Shown here one piece after another: positions 22,533-34,521 of a stretch of DNA of 64,000 nt (within the stretch, counting starts at the first letter, position 1; every line of letters begins with the position of its first letter). This DNA is from Periconia sp. R9002 (taxonomy: Eukaryota; Ascomycota; Dothideomycetes; Pleosporales; Periconiaceae). The notes beneath the pieces are model-generated. The model saw nothing but the letters and a program-made list of their open reading frames with translations. It was not told where the DNA came from and ran no database searches. Made by a program: the position numbers and the translations under genes. Location: the NCBI GenBank assembly GCA_023627715.1, contig JAMAHW010000092.1, forward strand, positions 62,001 through 126,000. Reading direction: 5' to 3'.

Positions 22533-25500
22533 TCAAGAAGGCCCAGCTCCGCCAGTACCGTTCCTTGTGCTCGCGATGTTCGCTGTGTTCGCTGTGTTTG
22601 CAGCGTTCCCCCCACTCGCGCCAACAACGCTCCCTCCCTCACCCTCATCCCCACTCTCCTCCCGCTCCGTCTCAGTCAAATCATCGCTCATGATATGCAA
22701 GATCTGCGAGAACGTGCGAGCCTTCCATCTCGCGATGCCATCCATGAGGTCAGCGCAGTGCAGCAGGGTGCGGCGCGCAGCGAGGTACCCGCCCTCGAGC
22801 GCGATGCCGGTGATGGAAAAGGGCCCGCCATTACGGATGAAGTTGAGAGCAGGCGTGTCGCCTGCAGGCGGCGCCGTGCTGGCAGACCCGTCCAGGTACC
22901 CGACCTGGCCAATATACGACCAGTCGAGCAGTTCGAGCAGCTCAAGCGGCTGGTCGACGTTGTTGACGAGCGGCGACGGAGGCAGCGTGAAGATATACAG
23001 CCCCAGCACCAGCGCCGCTTGGAACAGCGCCATCACGCTGTGCGGGTTCACTATGTCGGACACCTTACGGTCGAAGAGGAGCTTGTAGATGTGCGCTGCG
23101 TGCAGGACGGCGCGGCGCGCCGACGGGGTTTGCGACCATGCCGAGATGTCTTCGAGCGCTGTGACGGCGGGGCCGGGCCCTGCGCGTCCAGCCGCCAGCT
23201 CAAAGTGCGACATGTTGGCACCGAGCATCATGCACGAGGCGTGCCAGAGGACGGCCGAATTGAGGTCCGCAGTGCGCAGAGCGTCGATGGACGAGGAGGA
23301 GAGGTTGGCGAGGAGTGGGAGGAGTTCGCGCGAGCGCGCGTCTTCTGCGTAAACGCGCCATGGCTCAAGGTGTTTCTGCGCACCGTTGATGTTGGCGAGG
23401 CGGTCGTTGGACTCGTAGATGCGCAAGAGGAAAAGCGTGAGGAGGCTGCGGAGGGTGCTGGAGTCGAGTTTCAGACCGGCCGTCGGAAGGTATGAGGGCG
23501 AGATGCGGTTTGAGTGCATACGCGCGCCGCGTTGGACCAGGTGGAACCATTTGGTTGCGCTGTTGGCGTGGTAGAGGGCGTATTCGGAGGGTGGGAGGAT
23601 TTGCACGGATTCGGGCCGAATCATGGGCGATGTTGCGAGGAAGGCGGCGTACCAGCAATCTGCTTCTAGGAGACCGAAAATGATTCTGTTGGATGGTTAG
23701 ATGACGTGAGGAATGGATGGAAGAAATTGGGGGTTACGGGCCTTTTCGCACAATCTATCCTACACCATGCCTTCCACCTCGCATCGATGTCAAGGATTTC
23801 TTCGAGGTACGACTCGGGTGGTGCGCTTTCGTTGGCGGAAAAGAGTCCGTGACTCTGGGCAGTCTGCGATGGACTGTTAGTTGAAGTGTAGTGGATGCAG
23901 AGATGGGTCGACATACCGTTATGAGATCGCTGTATAGCTTCTCCGCGAGCACGATCCGACTTTTTCTCTGCGTTATATCAGTAAAGAGTCTCGTCTTCAT
24001 CAGTGTCTCATCTTACGCCGGTCATGGAAGCCAGGTTGAGCGCCAGCAGTCCCGTAGCGAGGATGCGAAGCTGCTTCTCTGGCGCGTCGTTGTCTTTGGA
24101 GAGCGTCTGTACTTCTGCAGACACCATCTGGAGAACAGCCTGGCGTGGTCAGCAAGTGTGGTTCAGTTTCTCAAACGCACACCAAGGCAATGGCAACCTA
24201 CCGGAAAGGTCCGTGAAACAAACTTTGATGCCCCGGCCGTGCCCAAGATACACATTCCGATAAGACACATGCAAAGCAGCAACGGCTTGGGCGCATTCTT
24301 CGCCGAAAAAGTAGGGATATGGATGATGGGTAGTGTCGGGTGGAAGTAGTAGAGATACATCTCGAGCGCAATGTCGAGAATCTCTGCAGGCGGGAATTGA
24401 ATGCTCTCACCCCCTGGGCTAGGCGCGGCATCTCCAGCAGACGACGCAGTATCCGCACACGACTCGGAGCGAATGCTGCCCGCTTGCGGCGCACCATTAA
24501 TGGCGCCTTGCAAGACATCTCTGCACTCTTCGTCGAGACCCCAGCGGGAATTCCTTCGCTCCCGCTCACTCAGCGGCGTTTCCGTGGCGCCTGTCGAGAC
24601 TTCAAATAGAATGTTTGTGCTTTCACAGGCGACGAGGCTGGACCATAGTACGGGCATTAAGCGGGCGACTTTACGATTTTTGGTCGGCCAGCAGTTTTCT
24701 ACCCTCGCGAAACGTTCCTTGGGGATCCGGCTCGCGATGGACGCACTACTCCCGGATGGACTCATGCGGTTATCCACATTCATCCGGAACGCCTCGTGCT
24801 CGAAGCGGCTGTCGATAGCCATCTGGTACGAGCCGTTGGTGGAGAGCTCGCTATCCATGGGGAAAAGCCAGGTCTGCAGCGCATCGGCGGGAGTCCTGTT
24901 GGGCATGGGATGGTTGCTCTGCACTAGCTCAAACGCCCACTGGTCCAGACTCGAGACGTGGCCGTGCGGAGAAAACGAAAGCATGTCGATGGCCGGATCG
25001 ATGGGCGGCGGCATGGCGTCCTGCGTGTTGCGGGCCATGAGCCGTTCATTCTCGAGTTGGAGGTTGATGGGCGACGGGGACCGCCACGGTACGTCCGGAG
25101 GGGTCCCAAGGTGCTGCGCAGCGTTGATAAGGGCTTCCAGACGGCTGTCGTTGGGCGTGTGCTGCGCCGTAGGTGGATGTCGAACGTGGTGATGAGTAGG
25201 GGAGAGATGCGGGTTCTGGAAATTGTCGCCGCCAGCTGGAGATATGTGCTGCAGTTCTTTCCTGCGCTTGGACAGTGGAGAGAGATTGGGGTCGTGATGA
25301 ATGGGATGGTTGGAAGGACTCCGGCTGGTGAGGGATCCGGGCTCGTTCAAAGGGAGTTGTTTGTCGAGACCGGGTGCTTGATTCTGATCCTGGCCCTGCT
25401 GGTTCTGCCTGTTGTTGCTGAGCCGGTTCAGGGCGTTTTGGGCATGTCCTTTGCAGTGCCGAAACAGTACGTCGCTGTGTGCTGGTTGGCGGGCTGGCTC

Positions 25501-25740
25501 GCTGGGGGAAAACGACAACAATATTATCATTGGGAGCGAACTTACCTGCGCGAAAAATGCTTTTTGCACGTCGGACACTCATACGGGCGTTCGCGAGTAT
25601 CTGTGGCAAAGAGATCAATACGTGGGTGATGAGTGCAGTGGAACAAGTGAAGCAGCTAGCGTACGTGATCGCTCGTGACGTTTTACATGTTCGAGCTTTG
25701 TGAACTTGCGATCGCAAAGACTGCATTGCTTCAAGGCCAT
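22533..25740 (-). CDS. C2H2 zinc-finger transcription factor with fungal-specific TF domain
   Basis: ATG 25740 opens exon 1 (to 25665) with finger 1: CSLCDRKFTKLEHVKRHERSH completed across the intron. Exon 2 (25600-25546) and exon 3 (from 25474) encode finger 2, CPTCKKHFSRSDVLFRHCKGH by parts. Both fingers are C-x2-C-x12-H-x4-H. A long Pro/His/Gln-rich linker follows, then a fungal_trans-like region starting near ILDIALEMYLYYFHPTLPI, with further introns near 24200-24140, 24015-23960, 23920-23870 and 23740-23690. The tail is Ala/Asn/Thr-rich. The tandem-finger plus fungal_trans layout is typical of carbon/nitrogen-source or pathway regulators. The nearest metabolic genes are the carrier at 27.4 kb and the catabolic block beyond 32.7 kb, so it is a candidate local regulator (inference). 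Confidence 0.85.
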
Positions 25741-27362
25741 CAGGGGTGCTGGAACCGCGCAGAGCTGCGGCAATGCCTCTCTCTCGCTCTCTGGATGTGG
25801 GACAGGACAGGATGTCGAGATTCGAGGGGCAGTCTTGTACACAGCGGAGTGAAGTGCCGGCCGGGAGGGGTTGACAGTGACAGTGAGTGACAGTGGCGCC
25901 CTGTGGGTGACTGACTTAGTGGATGGAGGTCGGAGTCGGAGTTAGTTAACTTAGCCTTTTCCAAGGGACGTCGCTATTCGTGCTAAGACTGCCAGGCGAA
26001 CATAGATGCGGGGAACCTGCATCCCCCATGACTCGCCTCTGAGCCATCGATCCACCGCCAATATAAGCCTGGGAACGTGCCCATCGCTCCAATTCATCCT
26101 TCATCTACCCTCTATTTTCACCATGCAGGCTGACCGAAGCAGATTGCTGCACAAGGACATCACCCCCAACAGCTCTACCGGACAGAAGGCGAGCGCCATC
26201 ATCCCCTGAAAACCCTCTCCATCCATCGTCGAACCCATGTGGACTCCTTCATCGGACCGACGCGGATCAAGGCGCACCCATGCAGCCTTGTCTCTTCTGG
26301 AAAAGCACCATCCCATCTGGCAGCAGCAGCCTCTCGCGCCGTCAGTGTCAAACTGCCAGTGTCAATGTCAGTGTCAGCTATAAACGCGCAGACTATAGCA
26401 CCGGTTCTTATTCGACGAAAGCTTGTCCGACCTCGTCTAATAATCCCCAATTCAATTCATGCGGGGCAGACTTATCCCCTCCCCCGGCCTGCTTCCTCTA
26501 ATAAGTACATGTGCACCCATGCGCGTGCCCGCCTTCGAGAAGCCCGTCGAGCATCCAAAAGCATCGCATCGAGCCCGGTTGAAAGCAGGAAAATTCCCAA
26601 TCAATCAACCATCTCATCAAAAAATGTCCCGAGGTCAATATCGCCTGCTGATCCGTGCTCACCTGAATTTCCTGAATTCAGTAATGCACACAACGGTCAT
26701 ATAAGCAGGGTTCTTAACTTCTATTGCATCTCGCTTTTGCAGATCATTGGATTGGTCCTTTACATTATCCACCGTTGCAGTTGTGATCCCCCGGGTTTGT
26801 TGGCTGTTCAGCAGGAATTGGTCACAAGAAGAGTAGCAACAGTACGCCACTCGTACCATTTCAATTTCCAGGGAAAACCAAGCACTCAGACGAGCATCAA
26901 ATCATCCGAAAGTTCCATCGCCTTCGTTTCAAGTGTACAATTATTTCAACTTTATACATTTGATCACGTGAACCCAGAGTTGCCTTCAATGTTGAATTAC
27001 CTATTCAGACGTTGTGTGCACGATCCCAGCCAAGACTCCTTCTCTTTTTCCCTGTTTCTCTTTTCTCTGGGAACTGTTTGAAGAATTCCCACCATGATAA
27101 AAAAACGTAAAGTCCAAAAATGAGCTATACAAACGTGACCGGTGAGTTACCAAAATAACCACAACAAAATATATGTAATGATAATACAATAGGCGTTAGT
27201 AGTTACCTAAGCAGACAGCTACTATTGTGATGTCCGTGTCTTCTCGTTATACATTACTTTGAATCGATACTCGTAGTGATTTAATGTTCCATAGCCACAA
27301 CAATAACCTTTTCTACAGAATGCTTCGACTCATCCAATAATGTATGTACCACAAAACCCCAT
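25741..27362. other. Long intergenic region upstream of the transcription factor
   Basis: Contains short TGACAGTG-type repeats near 25875-25895 and CAGTGTCA-type repeats near 26340-26375. A 280-codon plus frame (26239-27081) has no recognisable domain and begins at a non-ATG codon; I do not call it. Confidence 0.45.
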
Positions 27363-28484
27363 CTACACCACCTTCCCCAACCCCTCCAAAACAGCCGAAT
27401 ACACCACCAAAAGCACACCCCCACCCGGTCCAAACCTCAAAATCTTCGCCAAATACCCTTTATATAACGCCCTGACGCCCTCCTCCCTCGCAACAACCCC
27501 CAAACTCGGCCACACCCACTCATACTTCGCCTTCACGCCCTCGACCCTCGCAACACTCTGCACACGACTCTTCACCACATCCAATGGCGTATTCAACGTC
27601 GTACCCACCACGCCCCCAACAAACCCCGCAACCAGATCCCTCCCCATCTTCTCCACTTTACCATCACCACCACCCCCTTTCCTCCTCGCCAGCCACTCCC
27701 TTACGTGGAAAATACACCCAAAGTATCCCGCATTCCATACAATGTGCCGCCACAACGTAGCCTCGAATCCGTTGTAGAGTGCGAAGATCCCCTCGTCGCG
27801 TACGACTTTGGTAAAGCAGTCGGTTAGGCCGCGGTACCGTGTAGACGATGTTTTGTCCTGGAGGCGGATCTTGAGCAGTTCGAAGGGGACTACGACGAGG
27901 GATTCGATGGCGCCGGCCGTGGCACCGGTTAGGACTGCCAAAGGTTGGGTGAGGGTTGGAGAGTGGAAGAGGCGTTGGTATAAGGGAGCAAATGTGTCGT
28001 TCGAAGAAAATTTGATTGCTCTGTTGTCGTTTGCGCCGTCAGTTCGTCGGTTCTCTTCTTCTCATCTCATTTCATAGATTAAACTCCAACCGCTCTCCTC
28101 CCCTTTCTACGTACCGTTTTGGGACCTCCATCAACACAGGTGCCGCAATACCCCGATATAATCTCCCCACACCTTCGTGCCTCACAATCTTGCGGAAGCA
28201 ATCTAGCACGCCGGTATATCCTTCCCCAGCTCCTTTTCCATAGTTCGTGCCGTGTTGCAGCTGGATGCGCGTTTTTACGACGTCGAGGGGGTAGAAAAGG
28301 AGGATCTATGGGAGGGGGTGGGTGGTTAGGGTGAGGTTTTTGGGGACAAGGGATGGATGGGGGGTTGGAGAGGGTTACTTGCTTCGGAAACGCCCGCGAT
28401 TGCACCGGCGAGGAATTGGTATTGGAAGGGGAGGGTAGCAGGGGTGGCTGCACTGATAGGTATTTTGGGGTTGTTGGTGGACAT
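27363..28484 (-). CDS. Mitochondrial carrier, 2-oxodicarboxylate (ODC) type
   Basis: A three-exon gene starting at ATG 28484. The protein has three carrier repeats with Px[DE]xx[KR] motifs: YPLDVVKTR, VPFELLKIR and TPLDVVKSR. The start of exon 1 (QFLAGAIAGVSE) joining ILLFYPLDVVKTR matches the ODC group, which exchanges 2-oxoadipate and 2-oxoglutarate across the inner mitochondrial membrane. Intron 1 (28382-28306) has a GC donor (GCAAGT) and an AG acceptor; using a GT instead breaks the frame. Intron 2 follows VPKR with GTACGT. Length about 310 residues, normal. It may move an oxo-dicarboxylate made by the catabolic genes to the right, which is inference. Confidence 0.85.
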
Positions 28485-29151
28485 TGAAACGTTTAGTTTA
28501 GTATTTTCTCAATTGGTCGTGATGTATGAGAGATTTTCTTTCACTTTTGACTTAATAACCACCAATTACTGTGTTGAATAAAAGGACAATATCTTTATTA
28601 GAGTAAGAGATTTGATCTGTTCTTGTGTCGGTAAAGAAAGGCGGTATAGATCTTCAACTAGTCGACGTAAAAAAGGAAAAGTTCCAATCGAGACAGGCAA
28701 AGAAGACAAATGGTGATCAGAGTATCCCAGTGTGCATAAAACACACACCGCACCGCACAGTACGCAAGCAAGCATGCTACACTCCCCACCCGTTCCATAC
28801 TTCCATCCCTTCCAATCGCATACTCCATTCTGCTCCACACCCTCTCTTTCCCTCTATAGAGAGGGAAATATTCGTCGAGTACATATGCGCCGTCGATCAC
28901 CTTTCCTTCTAGGACACGACCCTTCCCTGTTTATCCTAAAATGCAAACCCGTGAAGAGCCTTGGGGAAAGTGGCGCCGCAAACAGGATGGATGTGGAAGC
29001 GCGCAATGTGGGGAAGTCCTCTGGGATTGAATTCGGGAAGGAGTGTATGTGGGGCTAGCGCGTGCACGTGCAAACTTCTCTTCATACATGTAAGAATGGC
29101 CATGGTTGCCGAATCGTGAGGAACTGCAAAACGTTAAAAATTGCACATATT
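28485..29151. other. Intergenic region
   Basis: Promoter of the carrier on the left and 3' region of the kinase-like gene on the right. No supported gene. Confidence 0.5.
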
Positions 29152-30033
29152 CTATACATATAGATCCTCGTTGGAGATTAATACCCAGGCGAATTCGTTA
29201 TGATACGGCTCCAGTATTTCCTGGAGCCAGAGACCCCAGTCATCCTTCCAATTTCCGCTGTATTGCATTGCGGTAGAGTACTCCCAATAGGTTGGATACC
29301 AACCACTTAACTCCCAGTCAATGATGACTATATCTAGATCTCCTGGGGACCACTGAAGTTGCCCATTGTCATTCTGCGTTGTCGGGGGATTCCGGAACAT
29401 AACGTTCTTCTGTTGCAAATCCGCATGCGTGAAGACTGGCGGGTGGTCCCGAAATACTTCACTAAAAACTTGCGACCAATATTGAATTCGGTATTTAGAG
29501 AGGCGTTCCTGGGAGTACCTAGCGATCAAAGCCTCGTTGAATTCTGACTCTGTATCGAACGGTCCCCTGTTCTCACCCAACCAGCCATCTGGTACTTCAC
29601 GACGGCCCAGGCTACAATAACCACCAGGTGATTCCAGCTTACGCATTTCTTCGATAATATGCCGCATCTTGACTGCTACTGCCTTTTTCTCCGTCGGGCC
29701 AAGCTTCGGCCAAGCAGACTCTAGGGTGGGGCCTCTAATCCGCTTCAAAACGATGTAGGTGTGTGTCTCATTATTGGGTCCTGGCTTCTGGTATAATGCG
29801 TATAGGAGGGGTACAGGGACGTTAGATGAGTGTTGAAGGTAAAGCGTAGTGTGCGCCTCTCGCAAGTCGACATTTTTACCATACTTTGCAACAAAATGAT
29901 CGCCAACTCCGACGATTTTTTTGCCACTGTGTGCTTCGAATACTTCTGTCGCGGATTCAATCTCTTCCGTCGTGGGCAACGGAGCAGGAAGGCTTGCCTT
30001 GTCAATAAAATATGGTAATTCAAAGGAATCCAT
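29152..30033 (-). CDS. Aminoglycoside-phosphotransferase-family (APH) kinase-like protein
   Basis: An intronless frame of 293 residues from ATG 30033. It has the APH/choline-kinase fold signature: the catalytic loop FTHADLQQKNVMF (HxDxxxxN) near residue 200, and IIDWELSGWYP (DxE, metal-binding aspartate) near residue 245. The beta-3 region reads GDHFVAKYG. Such genes are abundant in filamentous fungi, and most have no known substrate; antibiotic resistance should not be assumed. Length is on the short side but complete. Confidence 0.8.
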   Translation of the reverse strand: MDSFELPYFIDKASLPAPLPTTEEIESATEVFEAHSGKKIVGVGDHFVAKYGKNVDLREAHTTLYLQHSSNVPVPLLYALYQKPGPNNETHTYIVLKRIRGPTLESAWPKLGPTEKKAVAVKMRHIIEEMRKLESPGGYCSLGRREVPDGWLGENRGPFDTESEFNEALIARYSQERLSKYRIQYWSQVFSEVFRDHPPVFTHADLQQKNVMFRNPPTTQNDNGQLQWSPGDLDIVIIDWELSGWYPTYWEYSTAMQYSGNWKDDWGLWLQEILEPYHNEFAWVLISNEDLYV

Positions 30034-31162
30034 TATAGAATTTATGAAATTTAGGAGTGTAGTCGTTGTAGTTGATAGTTTTCTTGTTGTGGTATTTTCA
30101 AAGTTCAAGTATGAATTTCGAATTTTGAATTGATCCTCCAAAGTCAAGTATATATACCATTGGCAGAATGCCAAGACTGGCTATTGCATCGACAATAAGC
30201 ACATTGTTCATTTGCTCCTTCCAAGTGCGATTTCCAGATTGTCTGGACCATTCTGAAGACTCTCAAGTGTGTTGATGAGAACAAAGGGGCCCCCACCCGT
30301 TCCTTTGTGATAACTCCAGGCCCATCGACGATCCCGATGACAACAAACCCCCAATGGCATCTCCGCCGTGCAAGTGCTATTAGTATATATCTACGCTACA
30401 ATGCTAAGATTGAATAACAAAGCGTTGCCCTCTTCTTTGTCACACTGGTCAACGATGATCAATAATCTTGCTGGCCGCATTCAGAACTGTATCCGGCGAG
30501 ATGAACGAATTTTGAATTGATGCTCAAAGAGTATTGCTACCCTGGGTATCGACACAAGTAGGGGACACTCGGCGAGATGAATAGTCGCAGAATTTCTTAA
30601 TGACAAATGCATCATGTCCAAGAGAAGTGCCGCTATGTATTCACGTCGCTAAATCTCATTGCAGACTCAGGACTGTAACTCTATACATCAATATGAATAC
30701 TATCGAATCTTCGCAGTCGAATGCGATGTCGTGGGGAAGGAGGGCCAAGAGACACTAGGAACAAAGAGAAAGTTTCCGAGTCTGTACAACACTGCATCAA
30801 AGCAAACACCATATTCTCACAAAATGCATGTAGGACATTCCATTCCCGGCTTGCCTGTTTTCAGGATAGCTTTTAATTTTTTTTCCTTGGTGCCAGAACT
30901 ATGAGAGCTGCTGATTGCGAGTTTGTTCAGATGTCTGTTGTTTGCTTGATTGTGCGTTTGGGTGATCGAATTCATGTTTGATCAATCGATGGGTTTCACT
31001 ATGTTTGCCCTCTGAGTAGGGCATAGATAAATCCTCCGCCCATTCGCTTTCTTTATTCCTCCACACCCGATTCCTTCACCACTGCACATAGGATTTACTT
31101 CTTCACACCCACATACTTTTTGATTCGTCTCTCAAGCTAAACAGATCACTGAACTTTACACA
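30034..31162. other. Intergenic region with micro-element copy B
   Basis: Besides the insertion at 30494-30581 no gene is supported. The two flanking genes diverge. Confidence 0.5.
30494..30581 (+). mobile_element. Micro-element copy B with 12-bp direct repeats
   Basis: The unit 30506-30569 contains AGTATTGCTACCCTGGGTAT and GACACAAGTAGG and is bracketed by exact 12-bp repeats CGGCGAGATGAA at 30494-30505 and 30570-30581. Extending the comparison three bases to the left gives 13 of 15 matches, both differences being transitions. The AT-rich tail (GAATTTTGAATTG) is at the left, so in the retroposon sense this copy is oriented opposite to copy A. Confidence 0.72.
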
Positions 31163-31600
31163 ATGTCTTACTTCGTATACATGAGAGAGTACCTCGGTCT
31201 GAACCGAGAACACCACACAATTTTCGTCGAGACCGAGCAAAACGGCGATGGATACATATTCTGTGTCCAAGGATCTACGCAGCAAGGAATGTTTTACGAT
31301 CATGAGCCGGCTCCAAGCTTGGAAAAGACAGGCACGGGCCTGAGCGAGATGAAGATCGGTACCGTCACAATTCCCAACTACGATAGGATTCGATCTACAG
31401 TGGAAAAGGTGCCGCCACCAGCTAAGCAGTTTGAGTTGACCACACGTCTCAATCCCGCGCAGCCCCTTCGCACCTGCCAAGAGTGGGTCAAGGAGGCCAT
31501 ACAGGCACTAAAGGATGAGGGCATCTTGGACGACGACGAAGGTGTCCCAGAGGAGGTCAAAGGTGTCCCGGAGGAGGTCGAAGGTGTCCCGGAAACTTAA
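31163..31600 (+). CDS. Small fungal protein of unknown function with acidic C-terminal repeats
   Basis: An intronless frame of 145 residues. The body (HHTIFVETEQNGDGYIFCVQ near residue 17, later LRTCQEWVKEAIQALKDEGIL near residue 102) looks like a compact globular domain that I recognise only as a recurrent fungal hypothetical family. A His, a Cys (FCVQG) and a second Cys (TCQEW) are spaced somewhat as in small hydrolase or peptidase-like folds, but I cannot assign a function. The C-terminus carries two and a half copies of a seven-residue unit (GVPEEVK / GVPEEVE / GVPET), encoded by 21-bp tandem repeats. Confidence 0.62.
   Translation: MSYFVYMREYLGLNREHHTIFVETEQNGDGYIFCVQGSTQQGMFYDHEPAPSLEKTGTGLSEMKIGTVTIPNYDRIRSTVEKVPPPAKQFELTTRLNPAQPLRTCQEWVKEAIQALKDEGILDDDEGVPEEVKGVPEEVEGVPET
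31537..31597 (+). repeat. 21-bp in-frame tandem repeat
   Basis: Nearly identical 21-bp units starting GGTGTCCC encode GVPEEVK and GVPEEVE; a third copy is cut short by the stop codon. Such repeats change copy number easily. Confidence 0.75.
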
Positions 31601-32738
31601 TATACCCGTTCAAGCACCAGGTAGTTCACCTATGAAATTTCCATTCTCTGCTCAACTCACCGCTGACCAGTCCTAACAGGGGAAGCGCGAATGGAGTAGA
31701 ATTCGGCAATTCAAGGGGACTGTACTGTGTGTGGCATATCAAGGATTCGGGGGAATGTGGTTTGAAGGGGTAGGAGAAGGAGATATCATCAGTTTTGTTA
31801 TGACTTCGACCAGAAAGCGAATGTATCTTCACATCTGAGTTCTTTTTGTATGTGTCGAATAAACTGTGTCGCATGCGCTTCCTCAGCCAGGACGTTTCTG
31901 GGACGTTTTGTTAGGTGGGGAAATCGCGAACAGTCAAATTGCTATTTGATTAAATTAATACATGCATATGTTCTTCATGTGACTTCTGTTTACCAGTGTG
32001 CTTGTAGTGTATATCCCAGCGTCCTTATAATTTTTTTTAGCCTTGTCTTATCATGTGAACGGTTTCGACTAGACTATAAGAAAAACAAAATTAGTGCAAA
32101 AATTTGATTATTTGAAAAACAGTTAAAAATTCTTTGATGAAGCCCATGTTTCACTACGTTATACCGTCTAATCTCGTTTTTCCTTTCACGTAGACAGAAT
32201 ATAATAGGTAAATCCTGCAAACTCGCAAAATGTTAGCTAGTATTCACTAGCTGTAATTCAAGAATTATATACAATAAGGGATAATTTAGTAAGGAAATAA
32301 CCAATAGTACTGGGTGGATAGTGGTACGTTGGTACGTATCTTGGATCAATCTTTTTCTCTTCTAGATAAAGGGGAAATGGGCTACCGAAAGTTTTTTTTG
32401 ACTTCGCAAACGATTGGTGTAAGCACTCAGGGTATCAAACCAGGTAGGAATCTCAGGTAACTGAAATGGGCTATATACATCATATGTATATGTATGTGGA
32501 TTCAATGTTGATTGCATAAATAGTCCGTGATCTACATGGTTTATTCTGACTTACATGTCAAGTGGTATGTAAAGTGCGATCGCAACCTACGTCATAATCA
32601 AAACGACATATATATATATATATACTGAAATTACGTCCGTATTCAATTCTAGGATATCATCTCTACATATTTCTACATACCCACATCCAGAACTCCGTCC
32701 CAGAAAATGCATCGAGAACACACATATTCCATTCTCAC
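31601..32738. other. AT-rich convergent intergenic region
   Basis: More than 1 kb without a gene. Contains a TA dinucleotide microsatellite at about 32608-32625 and several A/T runs. Confidence 0.55.
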
Positions 32739-34521
32739 CTACGAAACCGTCTTCTTCTCCCTGAACTCCCTCACCTCGTCTTCCCCATAACCCAGTAGCT
32801 CCTTCAGCACTTCATCCGTGTGCTCCCCGAGCATCGGGGGCGGAGAGCGGATCTTGGGTTGAGCGCGGGAGTATTTCACAGGGTGATTGACGAGTTTAAT
32901 AGGGCCGCAGACGGGGTGGTCTACCTTCTCGATCATGTTGCGGGCAAGCACTACATCGTCAGCATCCTACAACCCAAAAAAGAAGGTTGTGAAGGGGATA
33001 CCTACCATGTTCGTGATTAATAGTTCCCTGAATATCGTTTACCGCGGCGTAAGGCATGCCGCTGCCTTCAAATATGCGGAGCCATTCTGCCGTTGTTTTG
33101 GTCTTGAGTTCGTCTTCAATAAGGCGGTCGAGGGTGTCGCGGTTCTTGACGCGCAGCGCGTTGGTGACGAAGCGGGCGTCGGTTTTCCAGGAGGGCTGGT
33201 TGAGCTTGTCGCAGAGGATGCCGTAGAGTTTGTCGTTGCAGCCGCCGACGGCGATGTTGGTGTCTTTTGTCGCGTAGGCGCGGTAGGGGACCACGGAAGC
33301 TTCATGGGTTAGTTAGCTTCATCCCCCTTTTTTGATAATGAGGTCGATGCGTGATCACTTCATCACTACGATCCACATCCCACACACCAAAAATTCAGGA
33401 AAAAGGAGAAAACTCACCATGAGCAGTCCCCCATCTCCCCGAATCCTTCTTCCCACTCACCAACGCCGAACTCGCGATATTCGCCAGCCCTGCAACCTGG
33501 CAATCGCTCAAACTCGCATCAACCCACTGCCCCTTCCCCGTGACACCCCTCGCATGCAGTGCCGCCATAACCCCAATCGTCGTGTACAACCCTGTCGACA
33601 GATCTGTCACCGCCACACCAACCTTGACCGGCGGTCCATCCCTCTCGCCCGTGATATGCATGAGTCCCATCTCCGCTTCCACCATGACGTCGTAGCCCGC
33701 TCGGTCGCGGTAAGGACCTGTTTGTCCGTACCCGGTCACGGATGCGTAGATGAGGGCAGGATTGATGGCTGAGAGCGTCGCGTAGTCGAGCGAGTACTTC
33801 GCCAGTGTCCCAGGGAGGTAGTTCTCCACCAGAATATCGCTTTTTCGGACGAGGGAGTGGAGGATGGATATCCCTGTAGGATTGTTGAATGAAAGACCGA
33901 TGGATTTTTTGTTGCGGTTTACCTGTGTTTAATCCCCGTGTCAGCAGTAAGGTTTGGTAGGGAAAACGTAGGAGGGAAGAACGAACGGAGAGGTAATACG
34001 CGCTTTCGCCTGGAAAAGTTCGTTCCACGCCGTCCTGATACGGTGCGTCTGGAGGGCCCCAGGACCGCGTGTCGTCGCCTTTGGTCGGGTGCTCGACTTT
34101 AATCACCTCGGCACTGTGTCCAGCATCGAATTAGCATCTCTACTCAGTGTTTTCCATCCTCAGACGTTAGCCTGGAACGAAGAGAGGAACAAACGTACCC
34201 TAAATCCGCGAGAATCTGTGTGCAGTACGGCTAGAATACACATTAGTATTGATGACTCCATTCACCCCATACCTCACATCTCCCCCCAATATATCACCCA
34301 GAAAGAAAACAAAAACATACCCCAGCCAACACCCTCGTCAAATCCAACACCCTCACCCCCGCCAGCGGTAACTTCTCAACATCTTCTTTACTCGCCTTCA
34401 AGCTCGCACCTGGTCCTCCCTCATCCGTCGCTGTAGCATTCCCCCGTCGCCAAATCGACACCGGTGACCTACTAGAATGCCGAAATGTGCCGGACGCTAA
34501 ACGAAGCGCGTGTCGCTGCAT
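32739..34521 (-). CDS. Class III CoA-transferase (CaiB/BaiF; SUGCT-like), mitochondrial
   Basis: ATG 34521 opens a probable mitochondrial leader (MQRHALRLASGTFRHSSR). Then come GVRVLDLTRVLAGP-type and ADLG segments (intron near 34310-34200), VIKVEHPTKGDDTRSWGPP, VNRNKKSIGL-type sequence after a second intron, and GYGQTGPYRDRAGYDVMVEA, which contains the catalytic aspartate of family III transferases. Further introns lie near 33410-33300 and 33010-32950. The closest known animal relative is succinate:hydroxymethylglutarate CoA-transferase (SUGCT), which activates glutarate. In this gene block it could attach or exchange CoA on a dicarboxylic acid. Length about 460 residues, normal. Confidence 0.83.

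Noticed and set aside
22359..23495. 378-codon plus-strand frame
   Set aside because: Antisense to the GC-rich C-terminal exon of the transcription factor; arginine-rich shadow composition and no family pattern.
24401..25192. 263-codon plus-strand frame
   Set aside because: Antisense shadow of the same transcription-factor gene.
26239..27081. 280-codon plus-strand frame
   Set aside because: Begins at a non-ATG codon and has low-complexity, motif-free sequence.
29152..30033. Antibiotic resistance gene
   Set aside because: The APH fold is shared by many fungal kinases of unknown substrate; nothing supports resistance.
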